The notes: generated by a model from the sequence alone, not told the origin. A DNA stretch of 64,000 nucleotides from Clostridia bacterium (GCA_024404095.1 JAKSQO010000008.1:1-64000); one strand, 5' to 3'. Numbered from the stretch's first letter, positions 1 through 9,714 are shown. Numbers and translations: made by a program.

Positions 1-1155
1 GAATCCCTTAAGCTCCACTATGAGTGGCAGGGTAAAATTGAAGTAGTAGCAAGAGCAAAGGTTGACAATAAGGATGCTCTTTCTCTTGCATATACACCCG
101 GTGTTGCACAGCCGTGTCTTGAAATCCAGAAGGATATCAACAAGAGCTACGAGCTTACTCGCCGTTCAAATCTTGTTGCTGTTATCACAGACGGTTCAGC
201 AGTTCTCGGTCTCGGCGATATCGGTCCTGAGGCAGGTATGCCTGTTATGGAAGGCAAATGCGTGCTCTTCAAGGAGTTCGGCGGTGTTGACGCATTTCCT
301 CTCTGCATCCGTACAAAGGATGTTGATGAGTTCGTAAATACAGTTGCTCTTCTCTGCGGCAGCTTCGGCGGCATCAACCTTGAGGACATCGCAGCACCCC
401 GCTGCTTTGAAATCGAAAGAAAGCTTAAGGAAAAGGCAGATATTCCGATTTTCCACGACGACCAGCACGGTACAGCAGTTATCTGCTCAGCAGGTATCAT
501 CAATGCTCTTAAGCTCGTTGGCAAGAAGATTGAGGATTGCACAGCTGTATTCAACGGTGCGGGCGCAGCAGGTGTTGCTATTGCAAAGCTCTTCAAGAGC
601 ATGGGCATGGGTGACATTATCATGTGCGACCGTAAGGGTATTATCTGCGACGGTGACGACCTCGCTCCCGCTAAGCAGGATATCGCAGACTTCACAAACA
701 AGAACCACGTTCGCGGCACTCTTGCAGACGCAATGAAGGGTGCAGACATCTTTATCGGTGTTTCAGCTCCCGGTGTTGTTACTCAGGATATGATTCGTTC
801 CATGGCAAAGGATCCTATCGTTCTCGCTATGGCTAACCCTGTTCCCGAAATCATGCCTGACCTCGCTAAGGAAGCAGGTGCAGCTGTTGTAGGTACAGGC
901 AGAAGTGACTTCCCGAACCAGATCAACAACGTTCTTGCGTTCCCCGGTATCTTCCGAGGTGCTCTTGACGTTCGTGCAAGCGACATCAACGAGGAAATGA
1001 AGATTGCAGCTGCTAAGGCACTTGCAGGTCTTGTATCTGACGAGGAGCTTTCAGCTGATTATATCATTCCGAAGCCGTTTGATCCCAGAGTCGGCAAGAC
1101 TGTTGCAGCGGCTGTTGCACAGGCAGCACGTGATTCAGGCGTAGCAAGAATCTGA
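1..1155 (+). CDS. NAD(P)-dependent malic enzyme, 5' end missing
   Basis: Oxidatively decarboxylates malate to pyruvate in the cytoplasm, linking C4 acids to fermentation. The frame is open from base 1, so the true start lies upstream; the visible 384 codons are nearly the whole of a short bacterial malic enzyme (about 390-410 residues in the family). Visible signatures are YTPGVAQPC with the catalytic Tyr near codon 31, the GDIGPEAGMPVMEGK block near codons 73-87, the metal-site stretch FHDDQHGTA near 152-160, and the Rossmann motif GAGAAG near 187. Only the internal ATG at 238 is available as a start inside the window, but that would delete the catalytic N-terminal domain. A hairpin follows the stop and a glycosidase gene begins about 70 bases later. 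Cofactor preference cannot be read reliably. Confidence 0.93.
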   Translation, partial: ESLKLHYEWQGKIEVVARAKVDNKDALSLAYTPGVAQPCLEIQKDINKSYELTRRSNLVAVITDGSAVLGLGDIGPEAGMPVMEGKCVLFKEFGGVDAFPLCIRTKDVDEFVNTVALLCGSFGGINLEDIAAPRCFEIERKLKEKADIPIFHDDQHGTAVICSAGIINALKLVGKKIEDCTAVFNGAGAAGVAIAKLFKSMGMGDIIMCDRKGIICDGDDLAPAKQDIADFTNKNHVRGTLADAMKGADIFIGVSAPGVVTQDMIRSMAKDPIVLAMANPVPEIMPDLAKEAGAAVVGTGRSDFPNQINNVLAFPGIFRGALDVRASDINEEMKIAAAKALAGLVSDEELSADYIIPKPFDPRVGKTVAAAVAQAARDSGVARI

Positions 1156-1171
1156 CATAAAGAATAAATTC

Positions 1172-1199
1172 CGCCTCCGTGTCTTTTGATGCGGAGGCG
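1172..1199 (+). terminator. Hairpin after malic enzyme gene
   Basis: CGCCTCCG and CGGAGGCG form an 8-bp stem, extendable by two G-U pairs, around a short loop. No uridine run follows on this strand, so it may be a weak terminator or an mRNA-stabilising hairpin rather than a strong intrinsic terminator. Confidence 0.4.
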
Positions 1200-1223
1200 A
1201 AAATGATATGAGGAGAATTGATT

Positions 1224-2771
1224 ATGTATTTCCCTGACATATCCCGTCTGCCCGATAAAGTGCTGATTAAGGCAAATAATGAAGAAACATCATTTGACGG
1301 TGCAGAAAGCATTATATTAAATGATATTGAAGTCAGCATAAATGACGGAAAAATAACTCTCACAGCGGATAAGTCCGAGGTCAGTTGGGTAAAGCTCGTA
1401 TGGTGTGTACGTATGCCGTCGGGCTGCCGTATCTATGCCGATGCATGGGAGAGAGGCTACTGCGAATTTGATTGGCGCGGAATAGACTGCGAACGACCGA
1501 TGCCTTGGTATTTTGTTGTTAACAAGGATGATAAAACAGCCTGCTACGGTGTCAAAACTCTGCCCGATTCCTTCTGCGGCTTTAAGTGTCTTAAGGGTGA
1601 AATTTCGCTTAAATGCGATACTCTGAACGGTAAAAGCGGCGTTATTCTCGGCGGCAAAACAATCTGCTGCGGCGAGATTGTCACTAAGGAGTATGAGGGT
1701 ATCAGCGCACACAAGGCGATGCACGATTTTGCAGGTGTAATGGCTGTCAACCCCGTGTTCCCCGAAAAGCCTGTTTACGGCTATAACAACTGGTACTACG
1801 CTTACGGCAAAAGCTCAGATGAAGAAATAACAGAAAACGCAAAACAGCTTGCCCGTCTTACAAAGGGGCTGAGCAACCGCCCGTATATGGTTATAGATGA
1901 CTGTTGGCAGGTTAAGCATTGGTATAAGGGCGGATATAACGGCGGACCGTGGCGTGAAAGCAATGCTGATTTTCCTGATATGAAAGCACTTGCCGATAAG
2001 ATTTCGGCAATGGATGTTATTCCGGGCATATGGATGCGGCCGCTTCAGAATGCGGATGAACGTCTTAAGGGTTACTATACAAACGCAGAAGAGTTCATTC
2101 TTGACCCGACATATCCCGAGGTGCTTGATTTCATTGCCGGGGATATAAAGACGCTTGTCGGCTGGGGCTATAAGCTCATAAAGCACGATTTCTCTACGAA
2201 TGACATTCTGAATATCTGGGGCAGAACAATGGGCGATTCTCCTGCAAAGCAGGCTTATGATTTCCACGACCGTTCGCTTACAAATGCTCAGATAATCAAG
2301 AACCTTTATAAAACAATTTATGATGCCGCTGACGGCAAGGCGCTGATAATCGGCTGCAACTGCGTGGGTCATCTCGGCACAGGATATTTCCAGATTCATC
2401 GCTCGGGTGACGATACAAGCGGAAGATCGTGGCTCGGAACTCTGCGTCTCGGAGTTAACACTCTCGCCTTCAGAGCACATCAGCAGAACAAGTTTTTCTT
2501 TATTGATGCTGACTGCGCAGGTCTGACCGATAAAATTGATTTTGAGCAGAACAAGGAGTGGCTGCGTATTCTCGCTTACAGCGGAACACCCCTGTTCGTT
2601 TCGGTTGCACCTACAACGCTCAACGAAGAACAGGAAAAGTACCTTGCGGAAATGTTTGCTGTTGCCTCACAGGAAAGAGAGCTTATCGAGCCTGTTGACT
2701 GGTTCAGCGACAAGCTCCCGTCAGAATACATAATTGACGGAAAGAAAACCGTCTTTGACTGGTATAAATAA
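1224..2771 (+). CDS. GH36-like alpha-galactosidase family protein (cytoplasmic)
   Basis: Predicted glycoside hydrolase of the GH-D clan (GH36/melibiase type), likely cleaving alpha-galactosides imported from plant glycans. The 515-residue protein has no signal peptide, so it acts in the cytoplasm. Family-like blocks are MVIDDCWQ near residue 224, GIWMRP near 265, IKHDFS near 318 (candidate nucleophile Asp, cf. KWD in GH36) and HRSGDDTSG near 391 (candidate acid/base Asp, cf. RxSDD). The ATG at 1224 is chosen because GAGGAG lies about 8 bases upstream; an in-frame TTG two codons earlier is less likely. It lacks the large N-terminal beta-sandwich of classical GH36 enzymes, so substrate is uncertain and a related clan family is possible. 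Confidence 0.72.
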   Translation: MYFPDISRLPDKVLIKANNEETSFDGAESIILNDIEVSINDGKITLTADKSEVSWVKLVWCVRMPSGCRIYADAWERGYCEFDWRGIDCERPMPWYFVVNKDDKTACYGVKTLPDSFCGFKCLKGEISLKCDTLNGKSGVILGGKTICCGEIVTKEYEGISAHKAMHDFAGVMAVNPVFPEKPVYGYNNWYYAYGKSSDEEITENAKQLARLTKGLSNRPYMVIDDCWQVKHWYKGGYNGGPWRESNADFPDMKALADKISAMDVIPGIWMRPLQNADERLKGYYTNAEEFILDPTYPEVLDFIAGDIKTLVGWGYKLIKHDFSTNDILNIWGRTMGDSPAKQAYDFHDRSLTNAQIIKNLYKTIYDAADGKALIIGCNCVGHLGTGYFQIHRSGDDTSGRSWLGTLRLGVNTLAFRAHQQNKFFFIDADCAGLTDKIDFEQNKEWLRILAYSGTPLFVSVAPTTLNEEQEKYLAEMFAVASQERELIEPVDWFSDKLPSEYIIDGKKTVFDWYK

Positions 2772-2801
2772 AGTTTAAATCCCGAATTACAGGAGAAATT
2801 T

Positions 2802-3731
2802 ATGAAAAAAATGATTGCGGTGCTTTCAGCACTTTCAATGACACTCGGTATGACCGTCTGTGCCAATGCCGCCGATTATCTCGGTGATGTTGACAAAAAC
2901 GGAAGTGTAAATTCTTCCGATGCGCTGACGGTTCTTAACTATGCGGTCGGCCTTGAAAAAGAAGTTGACACAAAGCTTGCGGATATCAATAAGGACGGTC
3001 AGATAAACTCGTCTGATGCACTCGATATTCTTAAGACCGCTGTCGGAATGCTTGACCCTCAGACTGTTGAGGATGAGCCTGAGCTTAAAAACAAGGCACA
3101 GATTGTTGAGTATTTCAATAAGGCCGTCAACGGTGTTATTGATGAAAAGGCAGGCTATACAAAAACAAGAACTGCAACGCTCAATAACCTTGAGGGTGCG
3201 GAAGCGTTAATGAAAATAAAGGTTGCAGCGGATGCTGTCAACGAGTTCCTCGGTGTAGGTGAAAAAAGCTACACAAACGAAAAGGGCAAGGCTGAGTATC
3301 TCAGCAGAGCAGCTCTTACAGAGGCTGATGTCAAGTCCTGCGTCTGCAAGCTTGAAAACGGCGAGTACACAATAACGCTTGACCTTGCTGACGGGGCAAG
3401 CTCAGCTCCGAACGGCTCGGATACATCACCGCTTCAGAGATGCGGTGTGCTCTCAGCCGAGACAATCAGCACCGACCTTGATTACCTCAGCTCAGACAAT
3501 ATCTATACAGGTGTCAACGGCTCAGGTCAGGCAACTGTTCAGTCTGTAAAAATGACAACTGCGAATACAAAGGTGGTTGTTAAAATCAACGCTGAAACAG
3601 GAAAGCTTATATCCTATGATTGTAACTGGAAATGGAATGCCGAGCTTAATAAAGTAAAGTATTCAATTCTTACTGTCAGCGGTAAGGGTAAAGCTGAATC
3701 GTCTGTATCAATAAAGAATATTCAGTGGTGA
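2802..3731 (+). CDS. Secreted protein with N-terminal dockerin-type repeats
   Basis: Exported protein of 309 residues; start supported by CAGGAG 8 bases upstream. A signal peptide covers residues 1-23 (basic MKK, hydrophobic core, ending ANA). Two calcium-binding dockerin-like repeats follow at once: GDVDKNGSVNSSDAL near 27-41 and ADINKDGQINSSDAL near 60-74, each with the Asp/Asn pattern of the F-hand loop. In Ruminococcus such modules bind cohesins on scaffoldins or the cell surface; here the dockerin is N-terminal, whereas most are C-terminal. The remaining 220 residues are not recognised; they look like a globular domain with Thr/Ser-rich strands. It lies 30 bases after the GH36-like gene and could be co-transcribed. 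A strong bidirectional terminator follows. Confidence 0.75.
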   Translation: MKKMIAVLSALSMTLGMTVCANAADYLGDVDKNGSVNSSDALTVLNYAVGLEKEVDTKLADINKDGQINSSDALDILKTAVGMLDPQTVEDEPELKNKAQIVEYFNKAVNGVIDEKAGYTKTRTATLNNLEGAEALMKIKVAADAVNEFLGVGEKSYTNEKGKAEYLSRAALTEADVKSCVCKLENGEYTITLDLADGASSAPNGSDTSPLQRCGVLSAETISTDLDYLSSDNIYTGVNGSGQATVQSVKMTTANTKVVVKINAETGKLISYDCNWKWNAELNKVKYSILTVSGKGKAESSVSIKNIQW

Positions 3732-3740
3732 AAATAATGA

Positions 3741-3773
3741 AAACGGTCTGCCGTATTATGCGACAGACCGTTT
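3741..3773. terminator. Bidirectional terminator between convergent genes
   Basis: AAACGGTCTG and CAGACCGTTT form a 10-bp stem with a 13-nt loop. Seven T follow on the plus strand and a T-rich tract follows on the minus strand, so it can stop both the dockerin gene and the leftward ABC permease gene. Confidence 0.85.
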
Positions 3774-3775
3774 TT

Positions 3776-5827
3776 TTACTCTTTAGCTTCACTTACAATA
3801 TTGTAATATGAGCGGGCAGTAATTTTGTAGATAACTGCGTAGAAAACCGCGAAAACAGCAATTGCGATAAATGTTGTAATCAGTACAAGATTAAGATTCT
3901 GAAGGTTGAACAACTGAAGAAGCTTCCATATCGGAGGAATTGCGAATGCGAGATGAAGCATTGCAAAGCCAAGGGGAGCGAAGAAAATTGTCAGAATCTG
4001 AGAGTTTATGCTCTGCCTGATATCTTTCTTTGTCATTCCGACCTTCTGCATAATTTCAAATCTTGACTGATCCTCATAGCCCTCGGAAATTTGCTTGTAA
4101 TAGATTATCATAGCCATTGCAAAGATGAAGATAATGCTCAGAAGAACACCGATAAAGAACAGACCGCCGAATGTGGTGTAAAAATCATCACGTTCCTCTG
4201 CAAGACAGCTTGCGTTATACGAGAATGAATTGCCTGTTCCGTCAGAGCTGTGACGGGTTATATCATAATTTGCAAGGCTTTCGACTTGTGCTCTGAACAC
4301 TTCATTTGCCTGAGCGTCGACTTTATCAAGGTCGTAGCCGTAATGCCAGCATATGTCAAGCATCTGATCGCCGTTATAATCCGCAAGTGTTTCAAGCGGC
4401 TTGATAACATTGTAATTAGAGACAACAACCATGATAGAAGGAATGACATCTACATTTGCGTTGCCGAATTCGGGATAGCTGTCGAGCTTGCCGAGTACAT
4501 TCAGCTTAACATCACCAAGCTGAAGAATCTTTTCATCAAAGCTGCATCTGAGCGTATGCACCATTATGTCGTTACCGTTCAGATGAATATTTGTGCCCAT
4601 AACCCGGTTGTATTCATCAACGGTTGTAAAATACAGCTGTCTGAGGTTATCATATATAACCATATTGTCCAAAACGTGTGATGCGTCGGTGTCAAAGCCT
4701 TTTTTGCTGTTAAGTGCTGTGATTTCAGCGTAAGTATACTCGGTCAGATTTTCAGGAGTAAGGTTGTACTTCTTGAAAATATCGTTGTAACCGCTGCGTA
4801 CTTTCGCAATGTTTTCCTCTGTCAGCTTATCAAAGCTGCTTATATAACATTCAATCTGATTCTGCTGAGGAAAACGTGCTTTGATTGAATCATCAGCGCC
4901 GAAATAAAGGCTTGCGCTTGACGCAATCATAACAAGCACCATAGTTGAAAGAATACAGATAGAGGCAAGACCTGCACCGTTGCGCTTCATTCGGTAAGCC
5001 ATTGATGAAACCGATACAAAGTGGTTCTTTTTGTAGTAATACTTCTTGTTTTTCTGAAGAATTTTGCAAAGAGCAACTGAGCCTGCCATAAACACGATAT
5101 AAGTTCCGACAATTACAAGAATAACCGCAACAAGGAATGAAAATATAGCTGAGAGGGGACTCTTGATAGTTATTGACATTGTGTATGCTATGCCGAGCGC
5201 TATTACTCCGACAAGCGCAAAAAACCAGTTTGCTTTCGGCGGCTTTTCACCTGTGTTTTCGCTGTGCATAAGCTCAAGCGTATCTGTGCGGCGTACACGG
5301 ATAACGGATTTTATCCAGAGCAGGAAATATATTGCCGCAAAAACAATAACTGTAAATTTGATTGAATCCGTCGGGATTGCAAATTTGTAATTTGTTTCCG
5401 AGTGGGTGAGATACAGGAGTGCAAGCTCTGAAAGCTTTGAAAAAGTGATACCCGAAATCAGACCGAATACAATGCTGATTACGGAAACAAAAAGCGACTC
5501 CCATGTGATAATTTTGGTGATGCTTTTCTTATCCATTCCGAGAATGTTATAAAGCCCGAATTCTTTGTTTCGTCTGCGAATGAGAAAAGAGTTAGTGTAA
5601 AGCATAAACATCAGAACAAATGCGGCGATAACGAATTTACCCATTGAAAGAATTGTAGAGAGATTACCACCGCCTTTAATTGATGTGACCGAATCCGCTC
5701 TGCTGAGGAAGTCAACAATGTAATACATCATTACCATGCCGATTCCCGAGAGAATGTACGGCAGATAAATCTTTTTGTTCTTGATTATTCCTGTACGGGC
5801 GAGCTTGGGAAAGATTGAAGCTTTCAT
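3776..5827 (-). CDS. BceB-type ABC transporter permease (FtsX domain)
   Basis: Membrane subunit of an antimicrobial-peptide/bacitracin-type ABC exporter. The 683 residues give about ten hydrophobic segments: near 20-38, 63-83, further pairs to residue 240, one near 290-310, then a large extracellular loop of about 200 residues (330-535), then three C-terminal helices. This 10-TM layout with a big loop between helices 7 and 8 is that of BceB/VraG/YtsD. The start ATG overlaps the stop of the ATPase gene (ATGA), showing translational coupling. The usual partner two-component system (BceRS) is not next to it in this window, so regulation may come from elsewhere. The substrate is inferred only from family. 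Confidence 0.88.
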   Translation of the reverse strand: MKASIFPKLARTGIIKNKKIYLPYILSGIGMVMMYYIVDFLSRADSVTSIKGGGNLSTILSMGKFVIAAFVLMFMLYTNSFLIRRRNKEFGLYNILGMDKKSITKIITWESLFVSVISIVFGLISGITFSKLSELALLYLTHSETNYKFAIPTDSIKFTVIVFAAIYFLLWIKSVIRVRRTDTLELMHSENTGEKPPKANWFFALVGVIALGIAYTMSITIKSPLSAIFSFLVAVILVIVGTYIVFMAGSVALCKILQKNKKYYYKKNHFVSVSSMAYRMKRNGAGLASICILSTMVLVMIASSASLYFGADDSIKARFPQQNQIECYISSFDKLTEENIAKVRSGYNDIFKKYNLTPENLTEYTYAEITALNSKKGFDTDASHVLDNMVIYDNLRQLYFTTVDEYNRVMGTNIHLNGNDIMVHTLRCSFDEKILQLGDVKLNVLGKLDSYPEFGNANVDVIPSIMVVVSNYNVIKPLETLADYNGDQMLDICWHYGYDLDKVDAQANEVFRAQVESLANYDITRHSSDGTGNSFSYNASCLAEERDDFYTTFGGLFFIGVLLSIIFIFAMAMIIYYKQISEGYEDQSRFEIMQKVGMTKKDIRQSINSQILTIFFAPLGFAMLHLAFAIPPIWKLLQLFNLQNLNLVLITTFIAIAVFAVFYAVIYKITARSYYNIVSEAKE

Positions 5828-6588
5828 TTTATGTCACCGCCTGTTGCAAGCATTGTGAGGGTATCGGAAATCTTCTGATACAGCTGCTCGTCCGTGCTGT
5901 TTCCACGGTAAATCTGGTGGAACACCTCACCGTCCTTGATGAAAAGGACACGGTTGGCTGTGCTTGCCGCCTTGACCGAATGTGTTACCATAACAATTGT
6001 CTGACCGCTTCTGTTGATGTCAGCAAACATATTCAGAAGCTCGTCGGTTGACTTTGAATCAAGTGCGCCTGTGGGCTCGTCAGCAAGAATGAGCTTCGGA
6101 TTGGTAATAAGTGCACGTGCAACTGCGGCACGCTGCTTCTGACCGCCCGAAACCTCATACGGATATTTTCCGAGAAGCTGAGCTATACCGAGTGCCTTTG
6201 CGAGCGGCTCAAGCTTTTTGCTCATCTCTGCGTGAGACTTACCCGAGAGAACAAGCGGAAGATAAATGTTGTCCTCAAGTGTGAATGTGTCAAGCAGGTT
6301 GAAATCCTGAAATACAAATCCGAGATTATCACGTCTGAATTCGGCAATTTCCGAATCCTTAATGCACGACATCTCTTTGCCGTCAAGAATGATGCTTCCG
6401 CTTGTGGGCTTGAGAATAGCGGCGAGAATATTCAGCAGGGTGGTTTTGCCTGAACCTGATTCACCCATAATTGCTACATATTCGCCCTGCTCAACGCTGA
6501 AATTGACATTGTGCAGAGCCTCGACCTTGTTTCCTCCGAAGCGTGTGGAATAAATTTTTTTAATGCTGTTTACTTCAAGATAACTCAT
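5824..6588 (-). CDS. BceA-type ABC transporter ATP-binding protein
   Basis: ATPase that powers the adjoining BceB-type permease, cytoplasmic face of the membrane. Walker A GESGSGKTT is at residues 42-50; the signature motif SGGQKQR, Walker B LILADEPTG and the VTHS switch histidine follow in normal order. Length (254 residues) is typical of the MacB/LolD/BceA group. The start is placed at 6588, where the minus strand has AAAGGAGG 8 bases upstream; an upstream in-frame ATG at 6627 has no such site. A leftward promoter with a TATACT -10 lies just upstream, overlapping the terminator hairpin of the preceding operon. Likely role: resistance to cell-envelope peptides. Confidence 0.92.
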   Translation of the reverse strand: MSYLEVNSIKKIYSTRFGGNKVEALHNVNFSVEQGEYVAIMGESGSGKTTLLNILAAILKPTSGSIILDGKEMSCIKDSEIAEFRRDNLGFVFQDFNLLDTFTLEDNIYLPLVLSGKSHAEMSKKLEPLAKALGIAQLLGKYPYEVSGGQKQRAAVARALITNPKLILADEPTGALDSKSTDELLNMFADINRSGQTIVMVTHSVKAASTANRVLFIKDGEVFHQIYRGNSTDEQLYQKISDTLTMLATGGDIK

Positions 6589-6628
6589 GTTAAGTACCTC
6601 CTTTGTTTTACAGGTACAGTATAACAAA

Positions 6629-6669
6629 ACGGGAACGAAGCCTCCATTTGATTGGCTTACATTTCCCGT
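6629..6669 (-). terminator. Terminator dyad after oxidoreductase operon
   Basis: ACGGGAA...AAGCC pairs with GGCTT...TTCCCGT, two helices separated by a small internal loop, followed on the minus strand by TTTTGTTATA. It ends the leftward phosphoesterase-oxidoreductase unit. The same tract holds the TATACT -10 of the ABC operon, so the dyad could also act as an operator. Confidence 0.6.
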
Positions 6670-6699
6670 CTGATTTCTTACAAAAATGTAATATTTGTC

Positions 6700-7977
6700 T
6701 TACAGGATGATTTCTTCGACCTGTCCGTTGTTTTTCATGCTCTTATCTGCTCTGAAAACAGTCAGATGACCCTTGACAGAGTCCTTTATCGAGGTGCAGG
6801 AGAGTGACATTACATCATCTCTTGCATAGTTTACAAAGTCCTCGACAAGCTTTATATCACCGCCGCCGTGTGTGTCGTCAGAAATCTGAGTGTCAACCTC
6901 TCGGTCAAGATGCTCACAATTCGGGCGAGGGTCTATAAGTGAAACGGTAAACTTTCCGCTTTCGAGTGTGCCGCTGATTTCTCCCTTTGTGCCGATAATA
7001 TGGATTTTTCTCTGCGGAACAGCCGCACCGCCGATCATATTATGAGTGCCTGTCGCACCGCTCCTGAATTGCACGGCAATGCTCTGGTGGTCAACAACAT
7101 TGTTGTCACTCTTATAAGCGCAAATGCCGTAGGGGCTCGTCTTAAGAAGATTGATTTTATCCTCAATCGTTGCGTTTTCCTTATCCTCGAGCTTGTCCCA
7201 GACATAAAACTCCCATCTGTCGGGATGGTCAATGTAAAGTCTTTTTGCCGAGTAAAGACAGGTGTCGGCAAGCGGACAGTCAACAAGACATCTTGTGCCG
7301 GAATTTTCGGGGGCGTTTTCGGGGCGGAACTGCATAAGTGAACCGAAGCTTGAAACTCTGACAGGGTCATCGCTGCCCATAAGCCACATCATTATATCAA
7401 TATCGTGACAGCATTTTGCAAGCAGCATTGAAGCGTGACATTCCTCCTCGTTGCGCCACTTGCCTCTGATATGACTTGTTGACATATGATGATAGCTGAC
7501 GTGCTCAACTGTCTGAATGTTAATAATCTCGCCGATTTCGCCCAAAACGATAGTTTCCTTAATCATCTGATAGAACGGAGCATAGCGCAAAACAAAGCAT
7601 ACCATAATTTTTCTGCCGTTTTCCTCAGCACATTCAACAAGCTTTCTCATTTCCTCCTCGTTGACCGCAAACGGTTTTTCAAGAAGAATATCATAGCCTG
7701 CCTTAAGCAGGGGAATGGAAGTTTCAACGTGGATGTGATCCATGGTTCCGTTTATCGCCGCGTCGGCAAATTTCGGAACAGCGGCAAGCTCCTCTGCTGA
7801 AGTGAAAACGTGTTCAGCAGGGATACTGAAATATTCTGCAATCTGATTGCGTCTGAATTCATTCGGGTCGGCAACACCGACAATCTCCATTTCATCGGGC
7901 TTGAGCTTTGCAAGCTCCGCATAGATAAGCGAACGGTGACCGCCGCCGATTATAACTGTTTTAAGTGGTCTGCTCAT
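6700..7977 (-). CDS. Gfo/Idh/MocA family NAD(P)-dependent oxidoreductase
   Basis: Cytoplasmic dehydrogenase of the glucose-fructose oxidoreductase / inositol dehydrogenase superfamily, usually oxidising or reducing a sugar or inositol hydroxyl. The N-terminal Rossmann fold opens with VIIGGGHRS near residues 8-16 (a variant of GxGxxG) and the family EKP motif is at 100-102. The C-terminal beta domain has the expected size (425 residues in total). A cysteine cluster (RCLVDCPLADTC, near residues 229-240) is notable and could bind a metal. Its ATG overlaps the stop of the phosphoesterase gene (ATGA), so the two are coupled. Substrate cannot be deduced. Confidence 0.85.
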   Translation of the reverse strand: MSRPLKTVIIGGGHRSLIYAELAKLKPDEMEIVGVADPNEFRRNQIAEYFSIPAEHVFTSAEELAAVPKFADAAINGTMDHIHVETSIPLLKAGYDILLEKPFAVNEEEMRKLVECAEENGRKIMVCFVLRYAPFYQMIKETIVLGEIGEIINIQTVEHVSYHHMSTSHIRGKWRNEEECHASMLLAKCCHDIDIMMWLMGSDDPVRVSSFGSLMQFRPENAPENSGTRCLVDCPLADTCLYSAKRLYIDHPDRWEFYVWDKLEDKENATIEDKINLLKTSPYGICAYKSDNNVVDHQSIAVQFRSGATGTHNMIGGAAVPQRKIHIIGTKGEISGTLESGKFTVSLIDPRPNCEHLDREVDTQISDDTHGGGDIKLVEDFVNYARDDVMSLSCTSIKDSVKGHLTVFRADKSMKNNGQVEEIIL

Positions 7978-9581
7978 TTTATTTCCCTCAGCTGTTCTGA
8001 ATATTTTATTCTGTTAATCAAAAATCCGATTCCGAGCGCAATGGCGATAAGCGGAATGAATGGGATAAGAATCAGTATAAGCAGGATAAGAACCGCAACA
8101 ATAAACGGACCTTTTCTGCTTGTGATTGCGACAGGCTCTGCCTTGCTGCATATTTCCGACACAGCCTCTTTGTCTGCACGTTTAGGAAGTCTTGCTTCCT
8201 TGTCGCAGATTCCTTTATTGTATAGCAGTGGCTCAATCAGCTCTCCTACGCTGTCAAAGCCCTTGACCAGCTTTGAAAACGGCAGGCGGATTGCCTTGAA
8301 TATACTGTCAATAATCGCACACAGACCCATTGTGATTCTGTACTGCGGTGTGTCGGGTGTGTAAGGAGCGTCACCCGAGTAGAGATGCATAACAAGGTCA
8401 ATGATAAAGTCGAAAACCCTTCCGTCCTTTATCTGCTCAATTTGTGACGGTGTAAGTCCGCTTTCTTTTTTTGCCAATTTATATACCGTGCCGATTCTCA
8501 GCTTTTTAATCATCCGTGCAATCGGCTTTATAAGCCAGCCGAAGCGGTATGAAACTTTTTTCTTTATGCTCATCCCTGCGAGACACTCCGCCATTTCGGG
8601 TGTATCGGATGCCGCAGAATCGAGCGTGCGTTTAATCATACCGAAAAACTGGTCGGCAAGGTGCTCCTGAAGATTATCGCCGTTGAACTTAATCGGAACA
8701 GGTTCGGTTATGTTCTCGCTTTCAATAATGTATTCGTCATCGGTCGCAGTAACCTTGCGAAGATATGCAGGATAGCCTGCAAGTGTGGTTGTCGCAACGT
8801 CATAGAATACATTGCCTTTTTCGGAGAAAATATATGATATGTCATGAATGTGTGTGTGACCCGTAAAAACAAGCTCAATGCCGAGGTCAGCGAGCATCTC
8901 ACGTATTTCGGGATGTCCGCCCATAAGGTCGTTTTTGCCGATAAGCGAATAGAATGGGGAGGGCGAAACAAGGGGATGATGAGTAAATGCGATTATTTCC
9001 TTGCCCTCAGCTTTAGCCTGTTCAGCGTTTTTATTTATCCATTCACGCATTGCCTGCGAATAACCGCTTCTGCCTGTGCCGTCCTTGTCTGAGTTCAGCG
9101 CAAAAAGGCGATAGTGTCCGTCGAGGTCGGCAATGTACGAAAGTCCGCCGTCAAAAACAGATATAGCCTCCGTCTGACCGAAGTCACGGTACATAGCGGC
9201 AAGCTCTTCACGCTTTGCGGAAGGGATTTCCTTTCTGATATCTCCGTTGTAATCATATGTAATGCCGTCATCCTTGAAGTCGTGTGTTGAGGTTATGGCA
9301 AAAATGCGTTTGCCGCACTTTTTCAGCGCATACAGCATCTGAATAAACTCAAGATGACTGTCATATTCCGCGTCACAGGTTGTATCGCCGCAGATGATGA
9401 CATTCTCAATTTCACTTTTCGCAATCTGGGAAAATGCGGCGGCAATAATTTCTCCGCTGTCCTTAATCATCTTCTGACTTCTGCCGTTGAACGCGTTATA
9501 TGACGGCGTGTCAACACCGAGCTTTTTGGAATAGTAGTGTGTGTCTGTAATGACAATAAACTGAAGGGGAGCTGTATTCAT
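7974..9581 (-). CDS. Calcineurin-like metallophosphoesterase, membrane-anchored C-terminus
   Basis: Predicted metal-dependent phosphohydrolase. Motifs run in order: ITDTHYY (Asp13, His15), IICGDTTCD near 62-70, TSTHDF near 97-102 (replacing the usual GNHD), FTHHPL near 201 and FTGHTHIHD near 237-245. After about residue 300 the chain becomes helical and basic; it ends with a strongly hydrophobic stretch near 490-520, probably a membrane anchor. No signal peptide is seen. Start is supported by AAGGAGG 7 bases upstream on the minus strand. It forms a two-gene unit with the oxidoreductase. Substrate unknown; nucleotides, phospholipids or glycerophosphodiesters are all possible. Confidence 0.82.
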   Translation of the reverse strand: MNTAPLQFIVITDTHYYSKKLGVDTPSYNAFNGRSQKMIKDSGEIIAAAFSQIAKSEIENVIICGDTTCDAEYDSHLEFIQMLYALKKCGKRIFAITSTHDFKDDGITYDYNGDIRKEIPSAKREELAAMYRDFGQTEAISVFDGGLSYIADLDGHYRLFALNSDKDGTGRSGYSQAMREWINKNAEQAKAEGKEIIAFTHHPLVSPSPFYSLIGKNDLMGGHPEIREMLADLGIELVFTGHTHIHDISYIFSEKGNVFYDVATTTLAGYPAYLRKVTATDDEYIIESENITEPVPIKFNGDNLQEHLADQFFGMIKRTLDSAASDTPEMAECLAGMSIKKKVSYRFGWLIKPIARMIKKLRIGTVYKLAKKESGLTPSQIEQIKDGRVFDFIIDLVMHLYSGDAPYTPDTPQYRITMGLCAIIDSIFKAIRLPFSKLVKGFDSVGELIEPLLYNKGICDKEARLPKRADKEAVSEICSKAEPVAITSRKGPFIVAVLILLILILIPFIPLIAIALGIGFLINRIKYSEQLREIK

Positions 9582-9660
9582 AAAATGCCTCCTTAAGTGT
9601 TCTGGAAAAAGGGTATCATATTATCTGTATTTTTTCAACTGCTTTGTTAAAATTACTTGT

Positions 9661-9688
9661 TTGACATAACTGTAAATTGTGATATAAT
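9661..9688 (+). promoter_or_regulatory. Sigma-A promoter with extended -10 for CPBP gene
   Basis: TTGACA at 9661-9666, 16-nt spacer, TATAAT at 9683-9688, with the TGA preceding the hexamer giving an extended -10 (TGATATAAT). It lies 27 bases before the CPBP start codon; GGAAGTGAG serves as the ribosome site. Confidence 0.85.
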
Positions 9689-9714
9689 AAAATAGTTCAA
9701 GGAAGTGAGAATGA